Part shown: in pieces, positions 1 through 8,767 of the stretch
Position numbering within the stretch: the stretch's first letter is position 1
How the letters are laid out: each line of letters starts with the position of its first letter
DNA from: an uncultured Neglectibacter sp.
GTDB lineage: Bacteria; Bacillota; Clostridia; Oscillospirales; Acutalibacteraceae
Length of the DNA: 64,000 bases
Reading direction: 5' to 3'
Assembly: GCA_904419785.1 (NCBI GenBank)
Contig: CAJFSY010000001.1
Location: 187,174-251,173, forward strand
Translations under genes and position numbers: made by a program
The notes under the pieces: model-generated
Told to the model about the DNA's origin: nothing
Database searches by the model: none
The model's input: only the letters and a program-made list of their open reading frames with translations

Positions 1-43
1 CGGCTTCTTACCAAAGATTTTTCCGAATTCCGGTAAATACTTC

Positions 44-72
44 TTGCTTTTTCGCATCCCTTGTGATAAAAT
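44..72 (+). promoter_or_regulatory. Sigma-A promoter of rplS
   Basis: A TTGCTT -35 box (44-49) and a TAAAAT -10 box (67-72) are separated by exactly 17 bases. Transcription would start near 79, leaving a leader of about 185 bases before rplS. Confidence 0.75.
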
Positions 73-78
73 ATTAAA

Positions 79-251
79 GCATTTGAATTCCGCGGGTTTT
101 CCTCAAAGGCTTGCCCGTGGGGGTCGAAACGCGGAGACTGGAACCGGAAAACGTCAAAGTCAGGTTCGAAGTTCCCGGTGCTGGTACCGTGCAAGGAAGC
201 GGGCAGTCCGCTGTCGGGAGACCGGCATGAATGTCTGAATATTATGATTTT
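79..251 (+). promoter_or_regulatory. Structured rplS leader, possible L19 autoregulatory element
   Basis: This long leader lies between the promoter and the rplS ribosome-binding site. It can form a closing stem between TTGCCCG (111-117) and CGGGCAG (200-206), an inner stem GAACC (141-145) with GGTTC (163-167), and a small hairpin CGGT/ACCG (176-189). Leader RNAs that autoregulate L19 are known in Firmicutes. I cannot match the family consensus by eye, so the identity is an inference. An ORF at 44-238 through this region does not look like a protein. Confidence 0.4.
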
Positions 252-264
252 GGAGGAATCTCAA

Positions 265-609
265 ATGGACGCAATCAAAATGATCTCTCAGGATTCTATG
301 AAAGCTGAAATCCCTCAGTTCTCCATCGGTGACACTGTTCGTGTGGACGTGAATATCCGTGAAGGCGATCGGGAGCGTATCCAGCAGTTTGAAGGCACTG
401 TGATCGCTCGCAAAGGCAGCGGCATCAGCGAGACTTTCACTGTGCGCCGTGTTTCTTACGGTGTAGGTGTAGAGCGTGTATTCCCCTTGCATTCTCCCAA
501 TGTGAAGGCTGTAAAGGTTGTTCGTCAGGGCCGTGTACGCCGTGCGAAGCTCTATTATCTGCGTGACCGCGTGGGTAAGGCCGCTAAGGTTAAAGAGCAG
601 CTTAAGTAA
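265..609 (+). CDS. rplS: 50S ribosomal protein L19
   Basis: This encodes a 114-residue ribosomal protein L19, which sits at the 30S-50S interface of the large subunit. The family signature is visible in the central segment ([19 protein letters not shown], then [12 protein letters not shown]) and the basic C-terminal half. The ATG at 265 was chosen because it follows a GGAGG ribosome-binding site at 252-256 and gives the normal family length. A longer in-frame ORF opening at 178 would run into the leader structure. The gene has its own promoter and a strong terminator, so it is probably monocistronic. Confidence 0.97.
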   Translation: MDAIKMISQDSMKAEIPQFSIGDTVRVDVNIREGDRERIQQFEGTVIARKGSGISETFTVRRVSYGVGVERVFPLHSPNVKAVKVVRQGRVRRAKLYYLRDRVGKAAKVKEQLK

Positions 610-630
610 AATCTGCATAGACAATGTGAG

Positions 631-658
631 AAAGGGACAAATTTCTGTCCCTTTTTTG
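631..658 (+). terminator. Intrinsic terminator of rplS
   Basis: A hairpin pairs AAAGGGACA (631-639) with TGTCCCTTT (646-654) and runs straight into a T-tract. It lies 21 bases after the rplS stop. Confidence 0.9.
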
Positions 659-712
659 CTATAGATTTTTTGTTGCATCGGGGCCGGTTTATGCAAGTCG
701 GGAGGTAGAGAT

Positions 713-1264
713 ATGGAAAGCAAACCCAGAAAAGCCGTTCGCACCATTTTGGAATGGACAGAAGAGATTATTATCGCGGTGGTGTTGATTGCGGTAGTAT
801 TCACGTTTGTCTGCCGTGTCGTCACAGTAACCGGCACTTCCATGGTTCCCAATTTTCACGATGGCGATCGGGTTTTAGTGGTCAACGATCTCACTGGGGT
901 GCAACAAGGAGACGTAGTGGTAATTGTCAATGTTTTGGATGAACCGATCATCAAGCGGGTGATTGCCACAGAAGGACAAACGGTAGATTTCGATTATGAG
1001 ACAAAATCTGTTTTGGTAGATGGTCAGACGGTGGATGAAACCCAATTTGGTTTGGAAAACGGTATCACCGAAGAGCCCTTCACTTCATTTGAATTGTTGG
1101 AATTTCCCCAAACTGTTCCGGAAGGCTGTGTGTTTGTTTTGGGAGATAACCGGGCTGTTTCTGAGGACAGTCGCTATCAGGACGTTGGCATGATCGATAC
1201 CCGGAACATTTTAGGGACAGCTGTTTTTCATCTATATCCCTTTCAAGATTTAGGGTTCATTTAA
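713..1264 (+). CDS. lepB: Signal peptidase I (first of two tandem copies)
   Basis: This 183-residue type I signal peptidase cleaves signal peptides of exported proteins at the outer face of the membrane. One N-terminal membrane segment spans roughly residues 17-34. The catalytic serine is Ser43 in GTSMVP and the general-base lysine is Lys81 in IIKRV. The late box GDNR...DSR is intact. The length is typical of Gram-positive SipS-type enzymes. The ATG follows a GGAGG site at 701. A close paralogue follows 42 bases downstream, so this pair looks like a tandem duplication. Confidence 0.95.
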   Translation: MESKPRKAVRTILEWTEEIIIAVVLIAVVFTFVCRVVTVTGTSMVPNFHDGDRVLVVNDLTGVQQGDVVVIVNVLDEPIIKRVIATEGQTVDFDYETKSVLVDGQTVDETQFGLENGITEEPFTSFELLEFPQTVPEGCVFVLGDNRAVSEDSRYQDVGMIDTRNILGTAVFHLYPFQDLGFI

Positions 1265-1306
1265 ATCCATCTATAAAATATATGACAACAGAAAGGGTGA
1301 GGTGTC

Positions 1307-1903
1307 ATGGAGGAAACCGTACAGACCCGCGAAAAAACAAAAATATCCCAGGGCAGTTCGCCTTTTGTGCGTTCCGCTTTGGAATGGGCTGAAACCATTG
1401 TAGTGGCAGTAGTTTTAGTGGCTGTTGTGTTCACGTTTTTAGGACGCGTCATCACAGTAGACGGCGTTTCTATGGAACCGACTTATCATAATGGCGACCG
1501 GGTCTTGATCACCAATCTTGCTGGCTCACCGCAGCAAGGGGATATTGTGATCGTGATCAACGCCTTGGAGGAACCAATTATTAAACGGGTGGTTGCCACA
1601 GAAGGACAGACTGTAGATTTTGATCCTCAGCTGGGAGAAGTAGTGGTAGATGGTCAAGCCATTGCTGGTTCCGTATTTGGTATTGAAGATGGGATCACTT
1701 ATGTGCCGGAGTTGCCAGGCCAAGTATTGGAGTTCCCACAAACCGTGCCGGAAGGCTGCGTGTTTGTTTTAGGCGACAACCGAGGCAATTCAACCGACAG
1801 CAGGTTCCAATCTGTAGGCATGGTAGATCGACGGAATATTCTTGGAAAAGTGGTCTTTAACCTTTATCCATTCTCAAAATTAGGTTTGGTGAAAAATCTG
1901 TAA
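1307..1903 (+). CDS. lepB: Signal peptidase I (second tandem copy)
   Basis: This 198-residue signal peptidase is very similar along its whole length to its upstream neighbour. The membrane segment covers about residues 29-46, the catalytic serine is Ser55 in GVSMEP and the lysine is Lys93 in IIKRV. GDNRGNSTDSR carries the conserved late box. The cytoplasmic N-terminus is about 12 residues longer than in the first copy. Both copies keep all catalytic residues, so neither looks like a pseudogene. They may divide substrates or serve different growth stages, which the sequence does not show. Confidence 0.95.
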   Translation: MEETVQTREKTKISQGSSPFVRSALEWAETIVVAVVLVAVVFTFLGRVITVDGVSMEPTYHNGDRVLITNLAGSPQQGDIVIVINALEEPIIKRVVATEGQTVDFDPQLGEVVVDGQAIAGSVFGIEDGITYVPELPGQVLEFPQTVPEGCVFVLGDNRGNSTDSRFQSVGMVDRRNILGKVVFNLYPFSKLGLVKNL

Positions 1904-1995
1904 AGAGGATCACCTTGACAAAAAACAATGAACAACGTGGGCGGACTGGCGGTTTCGGCGGCCCGCCCTTATAAAATTTTAAGGAGGCGGTATCC

Positions 1996-2868
1996 ATGGG
2001 AGAAATACAATCCATACAATGGTTTCCCGGTCATATGGCCAAAACCCGGCGTAAGATCGTAGAAGACCTAAAACTGGTGGACGCAGTGGCGGAAATACTA
2101 GATGCCCGTGTTCCAAGCAGCAGTTCCAACCCTGTGCTGCGCGACATCATTCAGAGAAAACCAAAAATTGTTCTTTTAAATAAGAGCGATATGGCCGATC
2201 CCGCTCAGACCTCCAAATGGATAGCGCATTACGCTCTCCAAGGCGAAAAAGCTATCCCTATCGAAAGCAAAACCGGAAAAGGCATCAATACTTTTTATCC
2301 AGCTGTAAAAGAAGTGCTGAAGCCTCAAATTGAGGCTTGGGAGAAAAAAGGCATGATTGGCAGACCTATCCGAATCATGGTGGTGGGAATTCCAAATGTG
2401 GGAAAATCCTCTTTTATTAATCGTATGATTTTTGGCGGTAAAGCCGGCAAAGCCGAGGTGCAGGACCGCCCAGGCGTTACCCGCCAAAACCGCTGGTTTA
2501 CTGTTGGGAAAGGTTTTGAGCTGTTAGACACCCCCGGTGTACTTTGGCCTAAATTCGAGGACCCTGTGGTAGGAGAGCACTTAGCCTTTACCGGCGCTGT
2601 GAGAGATGAAATTTTAGATGTGGAAGGCTTGGCCGCCCGGCTTTTGGAGCTATTGATGGAACTTTATCCCAATGCTGTAAATGGCCGCTATAAAACAGAC
2701 ATTTCCCCGGAAGAGCATCTGCCTGGCCATGAGATTTTGGAACGCGTAGGCCGGAAACGCGGCATGTTGATCTCCGGCGGAGAAGTAAATACCGAGCGGG
2801 CAGCTATCACGGTTCTGGACGAATACCGGGGTGGTAAGCTGGGACGGATCACGTTAGAACGTCCATAA
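1996..2868 (+). CDS. rbgA: Ribosome biogenesis GTPase RbgA (YlqF)
   Basis: This 290-residue GTPase acts late in 50S subunit assembly. It has the circularly permuted GTPase order: the G4 box NKSD (residues 62-65) comes first, then the P-loop GIPNVGKSS (131-139), then the G3 box DTPG (178-181). The N-terminal WFPGHM motif is typical of the family. The ATG at 1996 follows an AAGGAGG site. In Bacillus subtilis the homologue also lies between a signal peptidase gene and rnhB, close to rplS, so the gene order supports the call. Confidence 0.96.
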   Translation: MGEIQSIQWFPGHMAKTRRKIVEDLKLVDAVAEILDARVPSSSSNPVLRDIIQRKPKIVLLNKSDMADPAQTSKWIAHYALQGEKAIPIESKTGKGINTFYPAVKEVLKPQIEAWEKKGMIGRPIRIMVVGIPNVGKSSFINRMIFGGKAGKAEVQDRPGVTRQNRWFTVGKGFELLDTPGVLWPKFEDPVVGEHLAFTGAVRDEILDVEGLAARLLELLMELYPNAVNGRYKTDISPEEHLPGHEILERVGRKRGMLISGGEVNTERAAITVLDEYRGGKLGRITLERP

Positions 2869-2887
2869 TTGCACAGGAGGGAAAGCC

Positions 2888-3532
2888 ATGGCAGCGAAAT
2901 CAAAAGAAAATTTATCAGAAACATGGGATTGGTACGCTTGGGAACACCGGGCAGAAGCTGCCGGTTATAGTCCTGTATGTGGTGTTGACGAAGCCGGTCG
3001 TGGGCCGTTGGCAGGGCCGGTGTGCGCTGCGGCGGTTATTCTGCCACTGGACTTTCCCATCGATGGGCTGAATGATTCTAAAAAGCTGACGGAGAAAAGA
3101 CGGGAAGCGTTGTTCCCAATCATTCAAGAGAACGCGCTTGCTTGGGGGATTGGTTGGGCCACTGCGGAAGAGATTGACAGTGTTAACATTTTGCAGGCTA
3201 CATTTTTAGCCATGGGGCGAGCCGTGGAAAATTTAAAAACACAGCCGGGCTGGGTCTTGGTAGATGGAAACCGAATGCCACCTTTGGCCACCCCTGGTGA
3301 AACAGTAGTAAAGGGTGACGCTCAGTGCGCCAGTATTGCAGCGGCTTCTATTCTGGCAAAGGTGAGCCGTGACAGGCTTCTCGAGGAATTGGATGCTCTT
3401 TATCCCCAATATGGTTTTGGAAAGCACAAAGGATATGGCACAAAAGCCCATTATGAAGCGATTCAGAAATATGGGATTCTACCTATCCACCGGAAAAGCT
3501 TTCTCAAAAATCTGGGAGAAAAGCATTCATGA
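2888..3532 (+). CDS. rnhB: Ribonuclease HII
   Basis: This 214-residue enzyme cleaves the RNA strand of RNA-DNA hybrids and removes misincorporated ribonucleotides. The signature [14 protein letters not shown] gives the metal-binding pair Asp34 and Glu35. The remaining acidic residues are Asp126 in LVDGN and Asp144 in KGDAQC. The C-terminal GKHKGYGT segment is also conserved in the family. The start lies 19 bases after rbgA, and its last four bases overlap yraN, so the genes are probably translated from one message. Confidence 0.96.
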   Translation: MAAKSKENLSETWDWYAWEHRAEAAGYSPVCGVDEAGRGPLAGPVCAAAVILPLDFPIDGLNDSKKLTEKRREALFPIIQENALAWGIGWATAEEIDSVNILQATFLAMGRAVENLKTQPGWVLVDGNRMPPLATPGETVVKGDAQCASIAAASILAKVSRDRLLEELDALYPQYGFGKHKGYGTKAHYEAIQKYGILPIHRKSFLKNLGEKHS

Positions 3533-3882
3533 AAACTTGGGCAGGTAAGGCAGGGGAGGATCACATCGCTGAATTGCTTGAAAAACGTGGCTATAGAATT
3601 GTTGCCCGGAATTTTCATTCCCGTTATGGTGAAATCGATATAATCGCTAAAAATGGTCCATATATTGCCTTTGTAGAAGTAAAGACCCGTGCTCAAAACA
3701 GTTTGGTTTCCCCGTTTGAAGCGATCACGCCGCAAAAGCAGCGAAAAATTGTTGCCACCGCGAAAGTATTCCTAAAAAAGAATCCTACAAATTTGCAGCC
3801 GCGTTTTGATGCCGCTGCAGTTTATGTGCGGGGATCGGAAATTGTTGGGGAGGACTATTTAGAAAACGTCTTTTTTAGCTAA
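3529..3882 (+). CDS. YraN family (UPF0102) protein
   Basis: This 117-residue protein belongs to the UPF0102/YraN family, which has an endonuclease-like fold and no firmly established role. The conserved core is visible as [14 protein letters not shown] followed by AFVEVKTR, giving the Glu/Asp-Glu-x-Lys arrangement of PD-(D/E)xK nucleases. It overlaps the end of rnhB by an ATGA, which implies translational coupling. The rnhB-yraN pairing is widespread in Firmicutes. The annotation of the fold is family knowledge; nuclease activity here is only an inference. Confidence 0.9.
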   Translation: MKTWAGKAGEDHIAELLEKRGYRIVARNFHSRYGEIDIIAKNGPYIAFVEVKTRAQNSLVSPFEAITPQKQRKIVATAKVFLKKNPTNLQPRFDAAAVYVRGSEIVGEDYLENVFFS

Positions 3883-3903
3883 ACCGCGAAAGGAGAAGTT
3901 TCT

Positions 3904-4839
3904 ATGCGTTATTTTGATTTACACTGCGATACCATGACGGAATGTGCTGTAAAGGATATTCCCTTGCGAAAGAATCATCTTCACGTGAACTTAGAGTCTG
4001 TAAATACTTGGGAGCATTATGTGCAATGCTATGCTGTATGGCTTCCAGATGATTTGCGCGGCGAAGATGCCTGGCAGCGTTTTTTGCAAATATCCGAACG
4101 TTTCTTGGATGAAACAGAGAAGAATCAGGATTGTTTCACACAGCTTCGTGCCCCTGGTGATCTGAAAAAGCTGGAACAGCAAGGCCGCCACGGGGGAATC
4201 CTGACTGTAGAGAGTGGCGCTGCGTTGGGAGGGAAACTGGAACATATTCGCGATTTCCAGCGCTTAGGCGTACGCATGTGCACATTGACCTGGAATGGCG
4301 CTACAGAACTGGGCCGAGGTGTATTTTCTCCCGGAACATCCGGATTAACAGATTTCGGCCGTCAAGCAGTAAAGGAAATGGAAAAGGCCGGCATTTTAAT
4401 CGATCTCTCCCATGCGAGCCCGGAACTTTTTTGGGATGTAGCGGAACTTTCAGAACAGCCTTTTGTCGCCTCACATTCCAATGCGAAAGAGGTTTGTGGT
4501 CATCCAAGAAATTTGACAAAAGAGCAATTTGAAGCAATCCGCAAATCCGGCGGGTTGGTAGGTTTGAATTTCTACAAAGCGTTTCTTAACGACCAGCCGG
4601 AAAAAGCTTCTATGGAAGATGTGCTGCGCCATGCCGAATATTTTCTCTCGTTAGGAGGGGAAGATACTCTGGCTATGGGCGGCGATTGGGACGGCGCTGA
4701 CCTGCCGGAAGATATGCCCGGCTTGAATGCCATCCCGAGACTGTATGAATTGTTTTTGCGCCATTACCCGGAATCACTGGTAGAGAAAATTTTTTATGAA
4801 AACGCAGCCAGGGTATTTCAAGAACAGAAATTACTTTGA
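3904..4839 (+). CDS. Membrane dipeptidase (peptidase M19 family)
   Basis: This 311-residue zinc dipeptidase is related to renal dipeptidase and to bacterial enzymes that hydrolyse dipeptides. The metal ligands are recognisable: the HxD pair near the start (DLHCDT, His7 and Asp9), a glutamate in TVESG, and histidines in DLSHAS and VASHSN. The length is normal for the family. The ORF shows no signal peptide, so it should be cytoplasmic. The ATG follows an AGGAG site. The stop codon overlaps the -35 box of the next promoter. Confidence 0.9.
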   Translation: MRYFDLHCDTMTECAVKDIPLRKNHLHVNLESVNTWEHYVQCYAVWLPDDLRGEDAWQRFLQISERFLDETEKNQDCFTQLRAPGDLKKLEQQGRHGGILTVESGAALGGKLEHIRDFQRLGVRMCTLTWNGATELGRGVFSPGTSGLTDFGRQAVKEMEKAGILIDLSHASPELFWDVAELSEQPFVASHSNAKEVCGHPRNLTKEQFEAIRKSGGLVGLNFYKAFLNDQPEKASMEDVLRHAEYFLSLGGEDTLAMGGDWDGADLPEDMPGLNAIPRLYELFLRHYPESLVEKIFYENAARVFQEQKLL

Positions 4840-4864
4840 CAGAAGCGCAAAAGTAAGGTATAGT
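4836..4864 (+). promoter_or_regulatory. Consensus sigma-A promoter of thrC
   Basis: A perfect TTGACA (4836-4841) and TATAGT (4859-4864) are spaced by 17 bases. The -35 box overlaps the stop codon of the upstream dipeptidase gene. The leader of about 65 bases is too short for a T-box. Confidence 0.85.
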
Positions 4865-4935
4865 ATACCGCAAGAGCCAAGGGAAACCATCTTTTGGCGA
4901 ACAGAGAATCTATTTCAAAAGTACAGGTGATGCAG

Positions 4936-6444
4936 ATGCTCTACAAAAGTACCCGTAATTCCCAGCTGCGGCTGGAAGCCTCTCAGGTGATCGTCCAAGG
5001 GATCTCTGAAGAGGGAGGTCTCTTTGTGCCAGAAAGCTTTCCGGATCTTTCAGGAGGAGAGCTTCCCAAGTTGATAGAATTGGAATATCCCGCTTTGGCA
5101 AAGGTGATTTTCAAAAAATTTCTTACGGATTTTACGGAAGATGAAATCGCCGCCTGTGTGGATAAGGCATACACGAAAGAGAAGTTTGGGGACAAAAGTC
5201 CTGTAAAGCTAGTTTCCTTGCCGAAGAATGGCGAACACAAGTTTTTACTGGAACTTTGGCATGGGCCTACTTGCGCTTTTAAAGATATGGCTTTGCAGAT
5301 TTTGCCCCAATTTCTCACCACTGCGCTGCGAAAAAACGGTGGTGGAAAAGAAGCTGTCATTCTTACAGCTACTTCTGGCGATACTGGAAAAGCTGCTTTA
5401 GAAGGATTCAAAGACGTTCCCGGAACCCGCATTTTGGTGTTTTATCCCCGCGATGGAGTAAGTCCCATGCAAAAACGCCAGATGGCCACCCAGGAAGGCC
5501 AAAACGTGGCAGTATGTGCGATTGAGGGCAATTTCGATGACGCGCAAGCTGGCGTTAAGGCTATTTTTACGAACTCTCAGTTAAAGTCACGGCTTTTAGA
5601 GCATAACATGCTGTTTTCCAGCGCTAATTCCATCAACTGGGGCCGACTGCTTCCTCAGATCGTCTATTATGTTTACGCTTATTTGGAGCTGGTCCGCACA
5701 GAGCAGATCACGCTCGGGAAGCCGATGGATGTTGTCGTTCCCACCGGGAATTTCGGAAACATCTTAGCGGCATATTACGCGCGAAAAATGGGCCTTCCCA
5801 TTCGAAAGCTGGTGTGCGCGTCCAATGCCAATAACGTTTTGACTGATTTTATCCGTACCGGTACTTATGACCGCCGCCGAGAATTTTATGCTACCTCATC
5901 CCCTTCTATGGATATTTTGATTTCCAGCAATCTGGAACGGCTTCTTTACGATCTTTCCGGTGAGGATAGTTCTTTGCTGTCCTCTTGGATGAAAGGCTTG
6001 TCTGAAAACGGTGTGTATTCCGTTGGGGAAGCTGTGCTGAAAAAAGTCCAAGAGCTCTTTTATGGCGGCTTTTGTGGCGAGTCTGGCACTGCCCAAACAG
6101 TTCGGGAACTTTGGGAAAAAGAACATTACCTTTGTGACACTCATACAGCAGTAGCTGTTGATGTGTATCGTCAATATTTGGGAAACATCGACAATAGTTC
6201 TGTACCTGCAGTGATCGCATCCACGGCAAACCCTTATAAATTTTCCGCCAGTGTTTTGGAAGCTTTGGGCCAAACAGCTGTGGAGAATGATTTTGAGAAT
6301 CTGGGAAAGCTGGAAGAGATTACTGGAATCAACGCTCCGGAGCAGCTGCGGCGCTTGTGTGAGAAAGAGGAACGCTTTGCGCAGATCATTCCCAAAGACC
6401 AAGCTGCCGAATATGTATTGACCACCCTGGGAATAGGCGGCTGA
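4936..6444 (+). CDS. thrC: Threonine synthase
   Basis: This enzyme converts O-phosphohomoserine to threonine with pyridoxal phosphate. The PLP lysine is Lys116 in CAFKDMALQ, and the glycine-rich phosphate-binding loop TATSGDTGKAAL follows. I chose the ATG at 4936 (502 residues, beginning MLYKSTR) because an AGGTG site lies six bases before it and thrC proteins usually start with this Tyr-x-Ser-Thr motif. The longer ORF opening with TTG at 4894 has no ribosome-binding site. The phosphoesterase gene follows after two bases, so the two are probably co-transcribed. Confidence 0.96.
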   Translation: MLYKSTRNSQLRLEASQVIVQGISEEGGLFVPESFPDLSGGELPKLIELEYPALAKVIFKKFLTDFTEDEIAACVDKAYTKEKFGDKSPVKLVSLPKNGEHKFLLELWHGPTCAFKDMALQILPQFLTTALRKNGGGKEAVILTATSGDTGKAALEGFKDVPGTRILVFYPRDGVSPMQKRQMATQEGQNVAVCAIEGNFDDAQAGVKAIFTNSQLKSRLLEHNMLFSSANSINWGRLLPQIVYYVYAYLELVRTEQITLGKPMDVVVPTGNFGNILAAYYARKMGLPIRKLVCASNANNVLTDFIRTGTYDRRREFYATSSPSMDILISSNLERLLYDLSGEDSSLLSSWMKGLSENGVYSVGEAVLKKVQELFYGGFCGESGTAQTVRELWEKEHYLCDTHTAVAVDVYRQYLGNIDNSSVPAVIASTANPYKFSASVLEALGQTAVENDFENLGKLEEITGINAPEQLRRLCEKEERFAQIIPKDQAAEYVLTTLGIGG

Positions 6445-6446
6445 AT

Positions 6447-7136
6447 ATGAGTTTATTCACGATCGCTGACCTTCATCTTTCATTAAATGGAGAGAAACCC
6501 ATGGACGTATTCCGTGGCTGGCAAAATTACGTTTCGCGCCTGGAGGAAAATTGGCGTAGAATTGTAAGGGAAGAGGACACGGTAATCGTAGCGGGGGATA
6601 TCTCTTGGGCTATGAAATTGGAGGATACTTTACCAGATTTTCAATTCCTCCATGCTCTTCCGGGAAGGAAGATCCTTCTAAAAGGCAATCACGACTATTG
6701 GTGGTCCACCCGGAGCAAAATTGACCAGTTTCTTTCAGAACAAGGTTTTTCTGATATGAGTGTACTCCACAACTGCGCTTACTTGGTGGAAGGCAAAGCT
6801 GTTTGCGGTACAAGAGGCTGGCTCTATAATTCCGAGACCGCCGAGGATAAAAAAATCGTAGCCAGAGAAGCTGGAAGACTGTCTATGTCTATGGCGGAGG
6901 CGAAAAAATTGGATGGCGAACTGACTGCTTTCCTTCATTATCCTCCTGTGTATGACGATATGGAGTGCAAAGAAATTTTGGAACTGTTGGCGGAAAACCA
7001 TGTGCGACATTGTTATTTTGGGCATATCCATGGACAAAACGCCGCCCAAAAAGCCCTTGTTGGCGAGTATAAAGGAGTGCATATGCACTTGATTTCTGCC
7101 GATTACGTTCAATTTTGCCCTGTAAAGGTAGAGTAA
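6447..7136 (+). CDS. Metallophosphoesterase
   Basis: This 229-residue protein has the full calcineurin-like phosphoesterase motif set: ADLHLS near the N-terminus, AGDISW, GNHDYWW, and FGHIHG near the C-terminus. These bind two metals and act on a phosphoester. The substrate cannot be read from the sequence. There is no signal peptide or membrane segment, so it should be cytoplasmic. The start codon is two bases after the thrC stop, implying co-translation, but I see no functional link to threonine synthesis. Confidence 0.88.
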   Translation: MSLFTIADLHLSLNGEKPMDVFRGWQNYVSRLEENWRRIVREEDTVIVAGDISWAMKLEDTLPDFQFLHALPGRKILLKGNHDYWWSTRSKIDQFLSEQGFSDMSVLHNCAYLVEGKAVCGTRGWLYNSETAEDKKIVAREAGRLSMSMAEAKKLDGELTAFLHYPPVYDDMECKEILELLAENHVRHCYFGHIHGQNAAQKALVGEYKGVHMHLISADYVQFCPVKVE

Positions 7137-7201
7137 GCCAGGATTTTTTCCGATTTTCCCAAATTATTTGCGGGAAAGCTGTAGATTCTTTGAATTGCCT
7201 G

Positions 7202-7210
7202 TGATATAAT
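7202..7210 (+). promoter_or_regulatory. Extended -10 promoter of tig
   Basis: The bases TGA-TATAAT (7202-7210) form an extended -10 element about 45 bases before the tig start. No good -35 box is visible at the right distance, which fits an extended -10 promoter. Confidence 0.6.
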
Positions 7211-7255
7211 TATGCAGTTACTTCGGTAAGTTTATTTTGAGAGGAAATCAGAGAC

Positions 7256-8692
7256 ATGAATGTAAAAGCGACTAACAAAGTGGAAACCAACCGCTATGAA
7301 CTGGAGCTGGAAGTCAGCCCCGAAGAATTTAACGAAGCGATTAATACCGTTTACAAGCGTCAAAGCAAAAAAATGAATGTTCCCGGCTTCCGTAAAGGAA
7401 AAGCTCCTCGGGCATTTATTGAAAAATATTATGGAGAAGAAGTTTTCTTTGAGGCTGCTATCGACCATCTGTATCGCCCGATGGTAATGGAAGCCGTGGA
7501 GAAGTCCGGCTTGCAGGTTATCAGCATCGGCGAGTTCAAGATCGATGAAGTCAGCAAAGAAAAAGGTCTGCAGTGCAAACTGAACGTTGTCACCAAACCT
7601 GAGGCTTCTATCGAAGGCTATAAGGGTATTGAAGTAACCAAAACACCTGTGGAAGTCACCGCTGAGGATATCGACCGCGAGATCGACCGGGTTCGTGAGC
7701 GCAATTCCCGCATTGTCAACGTAGAAGACCGGGCTGCTGAAAACGGCGATATGGTCACTATCGACTTCGACGGCTATGTGGACGGCAAACAGTTTGATGG
7801 CGGCAAGGCAGACAACTATGAGTTGACTTTGGGTGCCGGCCAGTTTATTCCCGGCTTTGAGGACCAGGTGGTAGGTCATAACATTGGCGATGAGTTTGAC
7901 GTAAACGTGACTTTCCCCGAGGATTATCACGCGGAAGAACTGAAGGGGAAACCCGCTGTATTTAAGATCAAACTGCATGAGATCAAGATGAAAGAACTTC
8001 CCACTGTGGATGACGAGTTCGTAAAAGATGTAAGCGAGTTCGACACTTTGGACGAATATCGCAAGGACATTGAGAAGCGTCTCCATGACCAGAAAGAAAA
8101 AGCTTCCGACAACGATGTGGAAGCCCAGCTGGTTGACGCTATCATCGAGAAGGTGCAGGCTGAGATTCCCGATGAAATGGTAGAAAACGAAGTGGATGAG
8201 ATCATCAACTCCTTTGCATACCGTTTGCAGTCTCAGGGCTTGAAGCTGGAGACCTATTTGAAGTATACCGGTCAGTCTACCGACGATCTGCGGAAACAGT
8301 ACAAGCCCCAGGCTGAGCGCCAGGTAAAGGTACGCTTGGGCTTGGAAAAAATCGCTGAGTTGGAAAACTTGAAGGCAACCGAAGAAGAGACCGAAGCCGA
8401 ATATCAAAAGCTGGCTGATGCTTACGGAATGCCTTTGGAGAATGTCAAGAATCTGGTAAGTGTCGACGGTATCAACGGTGATATCCAGAACCAGAAAGCC
8501 ATTGACTTTATCCGTGAAAACGCTGTGATTAAAGAAGGCGAAGCCGAAAAGAAGGAAGAGGCAAAGCCTGCCAAGAAGCGCGCTTCTACCAAGAAAAAGG
8601 CAGAAACTGCCGAAGGCGAGCCTGCTCCCAAGAAAACCAGAAGCAGAGCCTCGAAAAAAGAGGAATCCGCTGAGGAAAAAACTGAGGGCTAA
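7256..8692 (+). CDS. tig: Trigger factor (ribosome-associated chaperone/PPIase)
   Basis: Trigger factor binds nascent chains at the ribosome exit tunnel and has prolyl isomerase activity. The N-terminal ribosome-binding domain contains the tail-end signature VPGFRKGKAPR near residues 42-52. The FKBP-type domain covers about residues 155-245, and the helical chaperone domain follows. The protein is 478 residues, longer than the usual 430 or so, because of a lysine/glutamate/alanine-rich tail from about residue 425 to the end. The next genes are clpP and clpX, the common bacterial order. Confidence 0.97.
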   Translation: MNVKATNKVETNRYELELEVSPEEFNEAINTVYKRQSKKMNVPGFRKGKAPRAFIEKYYGEEVFFEAAIDHLYRPMVMEAVEKSGLQVISIGEFKIDEVSKEKGLQCKLNVVTKPEASIEGYKGIEVTKTPVEVTAEDIDREIDRVRERNSRIVNVEDRAAENGDMVTIDFDGYVDGKQFDGGKADNYELTLGAGQFIPGFEDQVVGHNIGDEFDVNVTFPEDYHAEELKGKPAVFKIKLHEIKMKELPTVDDEFVKDVSEFDTLDEYRKDIEKRLHDQKEKASDNDVEAQLVDAIIEKVQAEIPDEMVENEVDEIINSFAYRLQSQGLKLETYLKYTGQSTDDLRKQYKPQAERQVKVRLGLEKIAELENLKATEEETEAEYQKLADAYGMPLENVKNLVSVDGINGDIQNQKAIDFIRENAVIKEGEAEKKEEAKPAKKRASTKKKAETAEGEPAPKKTRSRASKKEESAEEKTEG

Positions 8693-8767
8693 ACAGCGTA
8701 TTCAGGGAATAAACCTTACTGTTTGCTTTCATACTATATCATGTTTGTGAAAGGAGCTTTACAGCGC

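Noticed and set aside
160-852. 230-codon ORF antisense to rplS and the lepB start
   Set aside because: It runs across a terminator and two well-supported genes.
1939-1968. Hairpin GGGCGG/CCGCCC between lepB and rbgA as a terminator
   Set aside because: It is followed by TTATAAAATTTT rather than a T-tract, and the ribosome-binding site of rbgA comes directly after, so any terminating effect is doubtful.
4865-4935. T-box leader before thrC
   Set aside because: The leader is too short and lacks the T-box sequence.
7232-8407. 391-codon ORF antisense to tig
   Set aside because: It mirrors the codon structure of trigger factor, has no start signal and no recognisable domain.
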